This document shows positions 48,563 through 58,302 of a stretch of DNA of 64,000 nucleotides, piece by piece. Origin of the DNA: Bradyrhizobium sp. WSM471 (lineage in GTDB: Bacteria > Pseudomonadota > Alphaproteobacteria > Rhizobiales > Xanthobacteraceae); contig NZ_CM001442.1 in the NCBI RefSeq assembly GCF_000244915.1, positions 2,108,001 to 2,172,000 of the forward strand, given 5' to 3'. The notes beneath the pieces are model-generated. The model was given only the letters and a program-made list of their open reading frames with translations. It searched no databases and was not told where the DNA came from. Numbering within the stretch: position 1 is the first letter of the stretch; the number at the start of each line of letters is the position of its first letter. Made by a program: the position numbers and the translations under genes.

Positions 48563-49319
48563 AAGCAAATCGAACGGGCTGCTGCGCGCAGCGGTCGCTT
48601 GCTGCGGCTGCCTGCTGGCTGGTTGGGCTGCGGCTACCCTGCCAATGTTTCGGCAAACCGAAGGCGCCGATCGAACTGCTGCGGCCATTCTGACCGGTCG
48701 AAGCTTTCCAACCGAGCTCGTCACAAGCTACATTGGCGATGCGAAGGGCGCCGACGTCTTTGGCTTCTGCAGGGCTTCCACCAAGCGCTCATTGGCCGTG
48801 CTGAACCTCTACCTCTACGAGGAAGCGTTTGCCGCAGGGCGGGCCGATCTCATCGACACCCGACTGCGAAATCTCCTCCGCAGCGTGAAGGCGGCGCTGC
48901 ACTGCGCGCCGGCAGACGCTTACCTTTGGCTGTTGCTGTTCTCGTTCGAAAATGCGTCCGGCGGCTTTAAGGCGGACAACCTCGCCTATCTGCGAACGTC
49001 ATATTTGATGGGACCACACGAGGGATGGATTGCGATCAAGCGCAATCCTGTGGCGCTCGCGATGCTGCCGGGCCTTGATTCATCACTGGCGCAAACCGTC
49101 TTGGACGAATTCGCTTCGCTGGTGCAGAACGGCCTCTATGAGGAATCCGCTGCGATTTTTGCGGCTGCCAACCCCATCGTGCGCGACCGCCTTCTCGCCC
49201 GTTTGGCGAAGGTTCCGCAGCCGAGCCGTGAACGCTTTGCCAAGGCGCTAGGTGCGCTGCTGCCTTCGGTCGCCGTGCCAGGCATCGATCGGGAAGACGA
49301 TCGTCCATGGAGGCGTTGA
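48504..49319 (+). CDS. Membrane-anchored protein of unknown function in EPS locus
   Basis: A 271-residue protein with one N-terminal transmembrane helix (LLRAAVACCGCLLAGWAA) and a mostly helical remainder that may form TPR-like repeats. It overlaps the Wzc-like gene by 59 bp and the next glycosyltransferase gene by 13 bp, so it is translated as part of the operon. If the first ATG is used, its opening Thr-rich stretch is encoded across the tyrosine-tail codons of the kinase gene. I do not recognise the family. A role as a scaffold for the assembly complex is possible. Confidence 0.7.
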   Translation: MATTTTTETNITIATAILIRSKSNGLLRAAVACCGCLLAGWAAATLPMFRQTEGADRTAAAILTGRSFPTELVTSYIGDAKGADVFGFCRASTKRSLAVLNLYLYEEAFAAGRADLIDTRLRNLLRSVKAALHCAPADAYLWLLLFSFENASGGFKADNLAYLRTSYLMGPHEGWIAIKRNPVALAMLPGLDSSLAQTVLDEFASLVQNGLYEESAAIFAAANPIVRDRLLARLAKVPQPSRERFAKALGALLPSVAVPGIDREDDRPWRR

Positions 49320-50467
49320 CGGTCAACAGCCCTAGGCGGACACGGGTTTTGACAATAGCCCACAGGTTCTGCCTGGGGTTCGGCGGAATCCCCGAGAGCG
49401 TGCTGCTGCTTGCGCGCGAGCTCGAAAAGCTCGGCGTGCAATTGGACGTCTTGAGCAAGGATGGCCTGGTCGAGGCCGCGGGACGCCTGGATCGGCTTCC
49501 TGCACAAAGTGCTGCAAAGTCCGGACCCGCCTTTGGCAATTTGGAGGGCCTCGACCTTGGTGGCTACGCTTGCGTGTTCATTGCCGGAGCATGGAATCCG
49601 ACCGGCTGGTGGGTTGCAGCGCGGGCGCGCCGCATGGGCGTGCGGCTTGTCTATACGCCCAAGGGAAATCTCGCCCGCGCCGAATTTAAACGCCCCCGCG
49701 ATATCAAGAAATTCCCCTATTTGGCATCGATTGAATTTAGTCTGCTTGCGATGAGCGAGCGGATTATTTTCTCGTCCGAGCTGGAAGCCCAGAGTTCGCT
49801 ACTGGCGAGTTTATTCCAGAATAAGTCGATTATCTTGCCGGAACCATTCTTCGGTCCCGCTTTGGCCGAACCCCAGGCCCGCCGTCCCGGGCCCATTCGA
49901 TTCGGCTTCATGGCCGAAATTGCCCCCCGAAAGGGGCTGGCGGAACTCGTGACGGCATTCGTGGCCTGGCAAGCCAAGGATGGCGCTCCGCCTGCCGAGC
50001 TCCACATTGCCGGTGCTCCGCGCCCAGGCTCTGAGAGGTATCGTGATAAGGTCGCAAACGTCGCAGCTGCGGCGCAGGGGCGCGTTTTTTTCCGGGGCGC
50101 CCTGAGAGGAACCGATCGGGAGCACTTCTACGAGGACATCGATTACTTCGTTTGCCCGACGCGTTTCGAGTCTTTCGGGCTTACGCCGCTCGAGGCGCTA
50201 TGGCATGGCAAGCCCGTTATGGTTACTAACAAACTAGGCGCATTGGAATTTATTTCCGACCGCCGGTGCATTATAAATTTAGGGGATGGAAATAAGACAG
50301 ATATTCTCACAGCGTTTGCTGTGGCAGTGAAGGATTGGACCGACCTTTCCGCGGCGGCTAACCAGTGGCGCATGCGGCCGGTGACAATTATTACGAACGA
50401 TCATTTGGCGCGCGAGTTCGCACGCGAGCTTGGAGTTGGACCGACGATGTGGACCGGGGGGAGTTAG
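49307..50467 (+). CDS. Glycosyltransferase family 4
   Basis: A 386-residue GT-B glycosyltransferase. The N-terminal acceptor domain starts with AHRFCLGFGGIPESVLLLAR; the C-terminal donor domain has RFGFMAEIAPRKGLAELVTA and the EX7E motif in RFESFGLTPLEALWHGKPV. It transfers a sugar from a nucleotide donor to the lipid-linked repeat unit. It overlaps the preceding gene by 13 bp and is followed after 1 bp by a GT2 gene. Confidence 0.92.
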   Translation: MEALTVNSPRRTRVLTIAHRFCLGFGGIPESVLLLARELEKLGVQLDVLSKDGLVEAAGRLDRLPAQSAAKSGPAFGNLEGLDLGGYACVFIAGAWNPTGWWVAARARRMGVRLVYTPKGNLARAEFKRPRDIKKFPYLASIEFSLLAMSERIIFSSELEAQSSLLASLFQNKSIILPEPFFGPALAEPQARRPGPIRFGFMAEIAPRKGLAELVTAFVAWQAKDGAPPAELHIAGAPRPGSERYRDKVANVAAAAQGRVFFRGALRGTDREHFYEDIDYFVCPTRFESFGLTPLEALWHGKPVMVTNKLGALEFISDRRCIINLGDGNKTDILTAFAVAVKDWTDLSAAANQWRMRPVTIITNDHLAREFARELGVGPTMWTGGS

Positions 50468-50468
50468 A

Positions 50469-51455
50469 ATGGCGGCCGCTTCGCATCACGTCAGGCCGGC
50501 CGCCGCTGTGGTCATCGTCAATCACTTCAAGGCGCAGCGCTTGCTGGAGGGAATCAGGTCGCTTCATCGTCAGACGATTGCCAGGACGCTTGCCGTTGCG
50601 GTGGTAGACAATTCGATGGACGAGCGTGAGCGGCGCGCTTTGTCCAAGGACGCGCCGGAAGGTGCATTTCTGCTTGTCGAGCCTGGCGGAAATATCGGTT
50701 ATACAAGGGGCTGTAACCTCGGCGTTGCCGCTCTACCCTCCTCACGCTATGTCGTCCTGTGCAATCCTGACGTGGTGTGGGATCAGCCCCATGCGCTTGA
50801 GCGCCTCATCGCAATGGCTGACGCTGACCCTTCGATCGGCGTTCTGGCCCCTCTGCAATTCAGTGATGATGGTGCCCCGGTCGAGATCGCAAGAACATTT
50901 CCGACCCTGACCGAACAGGTCAAGCGACGCTTGAGCCCGCAGAGCGGGAGTGAACTCTATCTGAATGAATCACTGACCGACGGCTCGGTGATTTCGGCCG
51001 AAGTCGATTGGGTGCAGTCATCGTGCGTCGTTGTTCGCAGGACGCTCTGGGATCGGATCGGCGGGCTGGACGAGAGATATTTTCTCTTCATGTCCGATGT
51101 CGAGCTTGGTCGTGCAACATGGAATGCGGGCATGCGGGTATGCCTTACCTCGGCTGCAGCGGTCAGGGCTGACGGCAAACGGGCGAGCAATGGCGGCTTC
51201 CGTGCGTTGCTCACCAGCAGGGCCCAACGAAACCATCTCGCCGATGCCATCAAATACTATCTGATCAACGGTCCTCGAAAGATTCGTCGTCAGCAGATCA
51301 GCGGTACGGCCTATCGCCGAATCACCACCGGACCAAACACGCTCAGTGCCACGACGGCTGGTGCACGATCCGCAGTCAAATCACTGGATGCCGCTGTTCA
51401 TCCTGTTGATGCGCCAAGCGTCGTGAGAAGGCCATTCCTGTCATTGCCTCGATAA
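50469..51455 (+). CDS. Glycosyltransferase family 2
   Basis: A 328-residue GT-A glycosyltransferase related to rhamnosyltransferases. Motifs are VVIVNHFKAQRLLEGIRSLH, the nucleotide-binding VVDNSMDE, NIGYTRGCNLGV, VVLCNPDVVWD and GGLDERYFLFMSDVELG. ATG 50469 follows the previous stop by 1 bp. Its last 80 bp overlap the 3' end of a convergent Wzy-like gene, which is an unusual convergent overlap. A basic helical tail follows the catalytic domain. Confidence 0.92.
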   Translation: MAAASHHVRPAAAVVIVNHFKAQRLLEGIRSLHRQTIARTLAVAVVDNSMDERERRALSKDAPEGAFLLVEPGGNIGYTRGCNLGVAALPSSRYVVLCNPDVVWDQPHALERLIAMADADPSIGVLAPLQFSDDGAPVEIARTFPTLTEQVKRRLSPQSGSELYLNESLTDGSVISAEVDWVQSSCVVVRRTLWDRIGGLDERYFLFMSDVELGRATWNAGMRVCLTSAAAVRADGKRASNGGFRALLTSRAQRNHLADAIKYYLINGPRKIRRQQISGTAYRRITTGPNTLSATTAGARSAVKSLDAAVHPVDAPSVVRRPFLSLPR

Positions 51456-52824
51456 GCCACATCAGTGGCACGATCACTGCGAGATTGCGCAAAGGCACAA
51501 GATATTCGTCCAATGTGAGTTCTGGCTTGAGCGCCAGATGGACGACGACAAAAGTGCCGAACATGACGGTGATCGGAGCCGGGAATTTCTGAATCAGAAA
51601 GATGGCACCCCGCAGGAGGACAAGCATCACGAGCGCGTAAAGCCCGGCACCAATAACTCCAAAATCAGTCATCCCGTCCGTTAGAATCGTGTTGGCCTGA
51701 TCGATCACAGGCAATCCCAGCTTCGGATGCGCCAGGGCCTCGACCATCTGCAAGGCGATGATTTGGTCCTTGCCGGGGTCGAGTGCTGAAGGGATGCACA
51801 GTCGCACGTAGTAGAGCAGCGCCTCCCCGTAAAGCGGAGCGGAGTTGGATACGGCCTCCATCAAATCGGCAAGGTAGCCCAGGAGAAACGTCCGCTCTCG
51901 AACGTTTTCGTAGAACAGCGTTGTAAAACGATCCTGCAGCGAGGGGGAGACCAAAAATTCCAGGCCCAGGCTCATCTGGTCAGCCAGAGTGGCATCGGTG
52001 CCCAGCTCCCATCCTGCAAGCCGCAGAGCAAAGAAATACGAACTCATGACATAGGCAACGGCCCCACCGCAGGCAACACCCAGCAGTTTTCGAGACAAAG
52101 AGAGCCGTTGCAACCCGCCGGCCAACGAAAACCCCAACGTGGCAACAATCAAGATCAACACGATGGGCCGGCGGCCGGTCGGGACAGCCGCGAGGACGAC
52201 CATCAAGACGACCGCTGCATAAAACACTGTCATCGTGCGCCGCCGGCTTCGCGCCAGCATGAAGCCAGCGATGCCGGCGAGTGGCCCCTGAAACAGAGCG
52301 GCCGCCGCACCAAGGACCGTGATGCGACCGGCTTCGTCGATCTGAATACCCATGTAGCCGAGGTCACCAGCGAGATAAGCAGCGACGATCAATATGAGCC
52401 CGAAGGTCGCCAAAGCGAAGGAGAACCAGCTGTCTTCGGTCGCTTCCGCTGTCTTGGTCACGGGGCTCTCGAGCTGTCCTACGATCAGGAGCAGGCCGCA
52501 GATGATGTTGACCAAAGCCAGCGTCGATGAAATCAGCTCGATCGGACGATCCTTCACCATGATGGCAAACTCCGGAGCCGATGGCGCGCTGAGATAGGTC
52601 GACACGGAACCGCCGTCATAGGCAAACAGCAGCGAGGTGCTGAGGATCCAGGAGATGCGCAGGGCCTTGCGATCGTCGATCGCGGCATAAAGCGTCGCGA
52701 GGCCAATCATCAAACCGCAGAAGGCTACAGCTACAAACAGCGTCAGGTTGGGCCACAGCAGAAGGACAAGGCCGCTGAGCAGCAAGGCCGTTCCGAAACG
52801 CGGGATTGTCAAAAGCAAATTCAC
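51376..52824 (-). CDS. Second Wzy-like polysaccharide polymerase membrane protein
   Basis: A 482-residue protein with roughly ten to twelve hydrophobic segments, including an N-terminal LLLSGLVLLLWPNLTLFVAV and a large soluble loop after FFALRLAGWELGT. The membrane layout fits O-antigen polymerase-like proteins, although the sequence is diverged and no motif is decisive. It forms an operon with a glycosyltransferase gene on the same strand (4-bp overlap) and converges on the GT2 gene with an 80-bp overlap. Confidence 0.72.
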   Translation of the reverse strand: MNLLLTIPRFGTALLLSGLVLLLWPNLTLFVAVAFCGLMIGLATLYAAIDDRKALRISWILSTSLLFAYDGGSVSTYLSAPSAPEFAIMVKDRPIELISSTLALVNIICGLLLIVGQLESPVTKTAEATEDSWFSFALATFGLILIVAAYLAGDLGYMGIQIDEAGRITVLGAAAALFQGPLAGIAGFMLARSRRRTMTVFYAAVVLMVVLAAVPTGRRPIVLILIVATLGFSLAGGLQRLSLSRKLLGVACGGAVAYVMSSYFFALRLAGWELGTDATLADQMSLGLEFLVSPSLQDRFTTLFYENVRERTFLLGYLADLMEAVSNSAPLYGEALLYYVRLCIPSALDPGKDQIIALQMVEALAHPKLGLPVIDQANTILTDGMTDFGVIGAGLYALVMLVLLRGAIFLIQKFPAPITVMFGTFVVVHLALKPELTLDEYLVPLRNLAVIVPLMWLIEAMTGMAFSRRLAHQQDEQRHPVI

Positions 52825-53972
52825 GGCATGCGATCCTTGCGCTCAGCCAGCACCTTGACCAGGAACGTGGCGTAGCGCGCTGCGGCAACATCCTCCGAAA
52901 AGGATCCAGCGTGACTGCGCGCGGCTTCGGATTGTGAGGTCAGCCAGGCCCAGTTTCTCGCAATCGTGGCTGCTGATTTTTGCGGTTGGTGAGGATCGAT
53001 CAAGAGGGCGGCTGGTCCTGCGATGCTTCGCATGGGCTCCTTGTCGGTGGTGATCACCGGGCAGCCGCAGGCCTGAGCTTCGATGATCGGCCAGCCGAAC
53101 CCTTCTTCATATGACGGGTAAAGCAAGGCCTCGGCCCGCATATACAGAGCCTCGATCAATTCGTTCGATGCCTCGCTCAAGACAATCAAGTTCCGCTGCC
53201 AATTCGAAGCTATTCGCGTGGCGTCTTCGGGAAGCGGCGGTCCTACGCAGACCATCAACGCGTCGCGAAGCGACGGCTCCCATTCGGGATGATCGCGCAA
53301 AAGACCGAACAACTCGACCGCGCCCCCTCGATTCTTGTACCAGATATTGCTTCCAACATGGAGCAGAAACGGACGGTCAACGGGCAAGTCCGCCTGCCGC
53401 AAGAGCTCGAGCGCGCGGTTCTGATCCATACCGCCGAACCCTATGACCGGGTTGGGAATGACATCACTGGTTCCTGAGGGGAGCCCAATCAGGCGCGTGA
53501 AATCGGCCTGCGTCGGCGCGGAGACAAAGGCAATGTTGGCGACGTGATGAAGGGACAGGCGGATGAGCCGCTGGAGATAGCGTCCTGTTGAGGGTAGGCG
53601 CTGGCCTTCGACCTCGCCGGACAGGACCTTGATCGGGATGAGGTCGTGGCAAGTGATGCTCGATGGCGTCGAGCCAAGCAACAGCAAGTATGGCGCATTC
53701 GAGTGGTCTGCGATGTGGACCAAATCGTAGCGTGAAGCCCGCACCTTGAGCTCGGCCGCGAAAAGCAGAAACTTGTCCACGAAGCCCAGCCATTTGCGGG
53801 CTGGGCCTTGGCCGGAGGCTAGTTTCGCGAGGCGAACCGACGGCGCGATAAGGTCGACCTCGAACCCCTGGCGCCGCAAGGCCGCGGCGAGCCAGGATGT
53901 ATAGCGCAGCATCGAAAACTGGCGATCCGGGGCGTAATTTCCGACCAGGAGAATGCGTGCAGAATGGCTCAT
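52821..53972 (-). CDS. Glycosyltransferase family 4 (second)
   Basis: A 383-residue GT-B enzyme. The N-terminus shows RILLVGNYAPDRQFSMLRYT; the C-terminal domain shows RPFLLHVGSNIWYKNRGG and the EX7E motif in YPSYEEGFGWPIIEAQACG, followed by CPVITTDKEPM. It is the first gene of a two-gene minus-strand operon with the Wzy-like protein, divergent from the flippase gene with a 269-bp promoter region. Confidence 0.92.
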   Translation of the reverse strand: MSHSARILLVGNYAPDRQFSMLRYTSWLAAALRRQGFEVDLIAPSVRLAKLASGQGPARKWLGFVDKFLLFAAELKVRASRYDLVHIADHSNAPYLLLLGSTPSSITCHDLIPIKVLSGEVEGQRLPSTGRYLQRLIRLSLHHVANIAFVSAPTQADFTRLIGLPSGTSDVIPNPVIGFGGMDQNRALELLRQADLPVDRPFLLHVGSNIWYKNRGGAVELFGLLRDHPEWEPSLRDALMVCVGPPLPEDATRIASNWQRNLIVLSEASNELIEALYMRAEALLYPSYEEGFGWPIIEAQACGCPVITTDKEPMRSIAGPAALLIDPHQPQKSAATIARNWAWLTSQSEAARSHAGSFSEDVAAARYATFLVKVLAERKDRMP

Positions 53973-54241
53973 TGCAGGATTGCGGAGCTTTCGGCCTGAA
54001 GGTCAACGGCGGTGTTGTAGCCCGAATCGGGCCGAAAAGGTGGGCGGCGGTCACTTGCGCTGAGCGATCGAAAATTAACGTAAAAGACCTACCAAGGGCG
54101 AACTGGCCCGATTTCTCCATTAGAGAGACAGTTCGGTGGTCAAGCGCATGTTGAAGGGCAAGACGGGACCTGCAGCGCAAGGCAAGGCAAGATGAATATT
54201 GACCGTTACTATACTCGTCGCGCTTGCGCCGGATTTTATCC

Positions 54242-55639
54242 ATGCCGGCCCTGATCAAGCGGCTTGCGATTGGCCTCCTGGGGCAAGGGGTTTGGCGTGT
54301 TGCCGTAGCGCTCAACACCGTGGCGCTGATCCCTGTGCTCATTGCGACATGGGGGCTTGAAGGTTACGGCCAGTGGATGACGATCAACGCGCTCGTCTCC
54401 TATCTAGCCTATGCCAATCTTGGCCTCGTGGCCGCCGCGACGAACGAGCTCATCATGCTGGTTGCCGCTGGCGATCAGGTGCGCGCGCAACGCTGCTTTC
54501 AGATGTCCTGCAATCTAGCTCTTGGCCCGTTTCCGATCCTGCTCGCCGCAATCCTGGCGCTGGCAGCTTCGCTGCCGCTCGTCGACTGGTTCAATCTAGC
54601 GGAATTCTCGTCAGGCGCGGTCATGCTCATACTGGCGCTCGGCGCGCTGCAACTTTGTTGCGAGACGCTTCGCGGCTTCATGGCCGGGGTGCTCTTTTCG
54701 GCGGGACGCTATGGAGCTGCTTATAACATTGCCGCAGGTGTAAAGTTTGTCGAACTCGGCGCGTCGATCTACTCCGTCGGCGTCCTCGGCGTCCGTCCGG
54801 TGTACCTTGCGGCCATCATGGCGGCTGTCGCCCTGGTTGACCTCATCATCATCGTTTGTCTTGCCCGCTCAGCGGCACCCTGGGCGCGCCTGGATTTCCG
54901 CGTTATGGATGGACGCTTCTTTCGCGATCAGCTCAAACCCGCACTGGGGTTCGCCTGTTTCAACCTGGCGACCCAAGGCGTTCTGGTTCAAGGACCGCGG
55001 CTCGTGCTTGGCACCTTGATGGGAGGACCGGCGGTCGCGGTGTATGCCGTGTATGCGACCGCAATGCGGCTTGTCGATCAGCTCTTCTTCATGTTGATGG
55101 CGCCGGTCGGCGTCGAAATCAGCCATTCGGCCGGACGCGGCGAGCCGCAACAGGTCGTTCGCCTCACCGCGGTGATCGTACAACTATCTACGCTCGTCTT
55201 GATCGCGGTTACGTCATTCCTAATGGTGCTTGGCCCGGTCATCTTCGACTGGTGGACCCATTCACGGGTGGCCTTTCACCACCCGGTGATGGCGCTTTTC
55301 CTTGTCATGTCTGCGGCTAGTCTGCCGGGTCGAATCGCAGCGCAGGTCCTGATTAGCGTGAATGCCATGCGCGTCGTGTCGGTTTTGGTGCTGGCCGTCT
55401 CGCTTGCATCGCTGGTGCTCGGCTCAGCGCTAGTTCCGAATTTCAAGATTTACGGAATGTTGATCGGCCCCATTTGCGGCGAGGTTGCGATTGCGGTCGT
55501 GCTATGGATCTGCCTTAACCGCTGGCTTGGTCTTCCGTTAAGTGCAATCGCGCGCGAAGCTGCAAATGTCTCGGGTTTGGTCAGACGGATCCAGCACCAT
55601 CTGCGCGCCCCGCTGGGCGGCCGGGGCGGTTCACGATGA
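54242..55639 (+). CDS. Oligosaccharide flippase (Wzx-like)
   Basis: A 465-residue membrane protein with about twelve to fourteen helices of the polysaccharide transporter/MATE-related fold. It starts with LIKRLAIGLLGQGVWRVAVA and contains TWGLEGYGQWMTINALVSYL, typical of flippases of lipid-linked repeat units. ATG 54242 was chosen over a TTG six codons earlier; neither has a strong ribosome-binding site. It supplies repeat units to the Wzy-type polymerase. Confidence 0.88.
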   Translation: MPALIKRLAIGLLGQGVWRVAVALNTVALIPVLIATWGLEGYGQWMTINALVSYLAYANLGLVAAATNELIMLVAAGDQVRAQRCFQMSCNLALGPFPILLAAILALAASLPLVDWFNLAEFSSGAVMLILALGALQLCCETLRGFMAGVLFSAGRYGAAYNIAAGVKFVELGASIYSVGVLGVRPVYLAAIMAAVALVDLIIIVCLARSAAPWARLDFRVMDGRFFRDQLKPALGFACFNLATQGVLVQGPRLVLGTLMGGPAVAVYAVYATAMRLVDQLFFMLMAPVGVEISHSAGRGEPQQVVRLTAVIVQLSTLVLIAVTSFLMVLGPVIFDWWTHSRVAFHHPVMALFLVMSAASLPGRIAAQVLISVNAMRVVSVLVLAVSLASLVLGSALVPNFKIYGMLIGPICGEVAIAVVLWICLNRWLGLPLSAIAREAANVSGLVRRIQHHLRAPLGGRGGSR

Positions 55640-55788
55640 GTCTCCCGAACAGGCCAAGCATCTCATCGCTTAAGAGGTGTTGTGAAACATAATGGGTTTT
55701 CATTTTGTAATGATTTGAGGCGGCATCGCCGAACGCAGCTGCCTCCCCGAGCTGTCCTTTGCACCGGCAACATAGAACGAGCATCTTG

Positions 55789-56538
55789 ATGTCAGGTCTG
55801 CCAAATGATGAAGACGCCAACCAATTTATGTATGAGCGATATGTCTCCTCCGGAGGTTTCGGGCGGGCGCCAGTCAACGAAAACGATCTTGCGCCGCGCT
55901 TAGTCATCTTGCGTGATCTCGTGCGCAGGTTCTTCCCGGCTGATCGAAACGCGTTTATTCTTGATCTCGGCTGCGGATATGGAGTGCTGCTGCTTGCCGC
56001 CCGTCGCGAGGGCTACGTTCAGCTGTTGGGCGTCGATGGGTCAGCGGAACAAGTCGCGATTGCGCATCGTCTGGGGATTAGCGAAGTCCGCCAAGGGGAT
56101 CTGTTTGCCGAAATCGAACAGACCGCGGCCGATGTCCTGGATGTGGTCGTGACTTACGATGTGATTGAGCACCTTAAGAAGCAGGATTTGCTTCGCCTGG
56201 TCGCCGAGGTGAGGCGGGTGCTCAAGCCAAATGGGCGCTGGATCATCCATGCGCCGAACGCCGAATCACCGTTTTTTGGGCGAATCCGCTACGGCGATTT
56301 CACTCACGAGCTTGCGTTCACGCAGCAATCGCTCGGAGCTGTACTGCGCGCCGGCGGATTTGGGCAGGTTGAGTGCTTTGAAGATGAGCCGGTCGTGCAT
56401 GGGCTGAAAAGCGCAGTCCGCTGGATGTTTTGGAACCTGCTGCGCCTGGGGTTGCGCTTCTTCATCGCAGTCGAGACGGGCGAAACCGCAGCTGGAATCT
56501 ACAGCCAAAACCTCACGGCGGTGGCTCGCAAGCTGTGA
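55789..56538 (+). CDS. SAM-dependent methyltransferase of the EPS locus
   Basis: A 249-residue class I methyltransferase. Motif I is FILDLGCGYGVLLLAARREG, followed by LGVDGS (acidic end of strand 2), VVVTYDVIEHLKKQDLLRLV and RVLKPNGRWIIHAPN. It resembles ubiquinone/sugar methyltransferases, so it may methylate a sugar of the polymer or cap its chain (inference from context). It ends 77 bp before the convergent sugar transferase gene. Confidence 0.9.
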   Translation: MSGLPNDEDANQFMYERYVSSGGFGRAPVNENDLAPRLVILRDLVRRFFPADRNAFILDLGCGYGVLLLAARREGYVQLLGVDGSAEQVAIAHRLGISEVRQGDLFAEIEQTAADVLDVVVTYDVIEHLKKQDLLRLVAEVRRVLKPNGRWIIHAPNAESPFFGRIRYGDFTHELAFTQQSLGAVLRAGGFGQVECFEDEPVVHGLKSAVRWMFWNLLRLGLRFFIAVETGETAAGIYSQNLTAVARKL

Positions 56539-56614
56539 GAAGGGGCGCGCAACGTGTTATTCTCTGCCCCTACCGGGGGCTGATCCGACCGACCCAAATC
56601 AAGTTCCTCCGTAA

Positions 56615-58186
56615 TCAATAGCTGTTTTGGTAGTTCTTCCTCGAGAAGAGCAACAGGGCGGTCAGGAACATGATTTTGAGGTCGAAGTAAAACGACCAAT
56701 TGTCGACATAGAACAGATCGTGGTCGATGCGCCTTTGCATCTTTTGCAGCGTGTCGGTTTCCCCTCTGAGCCTGTTGACCTGAGCCCAACCGGTAATGCC
56801 GGGTTTGACGTTGTGACGTCGCGATAGAGGCGGGATGCGCTCCTCGAACATCTTATTATGGGCAACGGCGTGCGGCCTCGGACCGACCAGGGACATCTCG
56901 CCGCGCAGCACGTTGAAGAGCTGTGGCAACTCATCAATGCTGGTCGCTCTCAACATTGCCCCGACCCATGTCACTCGGTCGTCGTTACGCGCTGCCTGGC
57001 GGAAATCCTCACACTTGTCATCCGTGCGCACCTGCATAGTGCGAAACTTCAACACAGTGATGGCTTTATTGTTGAAGCCGTGACGGACCTGACGAAACAG
57101 GGCGGGACCTGGGCTCGTCAATTTAACAAGGGCCCCAATCATCAACATTAGTGGGGCCAACGTCACCAACAGCAATGCGCTGACAACGATGTCGAAACCT
57201 CGCTTGAGAAGCTCGTCAGCGGCGGATAGCGGTTCACCCTGCACCTTCATGGTTGTGACGTCGCCGAACGCGGAAATCTCTGACGACGACAGCAGCCCAT
57301 CCAGTCCCGGCACCATGACGTGGACCGCGACCGGCAGCTGCGACAGCTGGTCAAGCACGGGCCTTACGCTTTCAAGCTCGCTTGGTTGGGGCAGAACAAA
57401 AATCTCATCCACGGCCAATGAGCGGCAGGCCTCAATCAGCTCTCGGGTCATGGAGGAAGGTTGATCGGCATCCAGGCTTGAGAGCGGGAATTGAGCAATG
57501 GTGACGACCCCGTTCGCGTCAAGGCGCTTTGACAATGCACTGGAGGCTGCAGGATCGCCGATCAGAAAGGCGCGGCGCAGGGCCAGTCGTCCTTGGCCGA
57601 GCGCCCGCTCCTGACGCCGAATCAGGATGCCACGCAACGCCAACGTGGCGAGGCACACGGTCACCAATTGTGCGAAAAATGCGCCGCGTGAATATTCCAA
57701 GGACGTCTTGAGGAGAAACATTCCGCTCAACAAAAAGCAGAACGACAGGACGGTGGCCCGGACGGCATTCCAGAGCAATTGCCGGCGGCGGAAAGCCAGC
57801 AGAAGGGCTGGGTCGCCGAGCCAAAGCGTGCTCACGCAATAGAGTGTTGCGAGCAGGAGAGCTGCCGGGAGATAACGGGCGGCGGCGATGGCGTCGGGGA
57901 CAACAGCGTGGTGATAAAGCTTGCTTGCCAAATAGGCGGCCGCCGTGACCGTCAAGAACTCGAGGCTCAACAGTCGGAATGCGACCCGCGCGCCTGGTTG
58001 CAGCCCCAGCCCCAACGGCCAAACTGATTTGCGCGTTGGCCGGAGCGGCGAGGACGTCTCGGTGGAGGGGGCGGCGGCCTGATCGGTCCGAGAATCGGGC
58101 CCGCTGTGCGACGGATGATCTTCGCGGTGCAGCGGAGGTGCTCGCCGACCGGGCGCATGCCGGCCCATTCCAACTTCGCGACGCAT
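56615..58186 (-). CDS. Polyprenyl glycosylphosphotransferase, initiating enzyme (WcaJ/ExoY family)
   Basis: A 523-residue enzyme that starts repeat-unit synthesis by moving a sugar-1-phosphate to undecaprenyl phosphate. It has four N-terminal membrane helices (about residues 70-190), a CoA-binding-like middle domain, and a C-terminal catalytic domain after a membrane hairpin (LLKRGFDIVVSALLLVTLAP). The core motifs are FRQVRHGFNNKAITVLKFRT, RATSIDELPQLFNVLRGEMS and LVGPRPHAVAHN. The first 20 or so codons overlap a 19-bp motif also present at 32759-32777. The start may therefore be ATG 58168 or later. Confidence 0.92.
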   Translation of the reverse strand: MRREVGMGRHAPGRRAPPLHREDHPSHSGPDSRTDQAAAPSTETSSPLRPTRKSVWPLGLGLQPGARVAFRLLSLEFLTVTAAAYLASKLYHHAVVPDAIAAARYLPAALLLATLYCVSTLWLGDPALLLAFRRRQLLWNAVRATVLSFCFLLSGMFLLKTSLEYSRGAFFAQLVTVCLATLALRGILIRRQERALGQGRLALRRAFLIGDPAASSALSKRLDANGVVTIAQFPLSSLDADQPSSMTRELIEACRSLAVDEIFVLPQPSELESVRPVLDQLSQLPVAVHVMVPGLDGLLSSSEISAFGDVTTMKVQGEPLSAADELLKRGFDIVVSALLLVTLAPLMLMIGALVKLTSPGPALFRQVRHGFNNKAITVLKFRTMQVRTDDKCEDFRQAARNDDRVTWVGAMLRATSIDELPQLFNVLRGEMSLVGPRPHAVAHNKMFEERIPPLSRRHNVKPGITGWAQVNRLRGETDTLQKMQRRIDHDLFYVDNWSFYFDLKIMFLTALLLFSRKNYQNSY

Positions 58187-58302
58187 CCGCTACGCACCCC
58201 TAACAAATAAATATCAAATCTCGACAGATCAAAGATGTATCTTAACGTTCCAGCCACTTTAACTGTTTATTTACCGTTCGCAATCTCACAGTTTGTCAAT
58301 CC

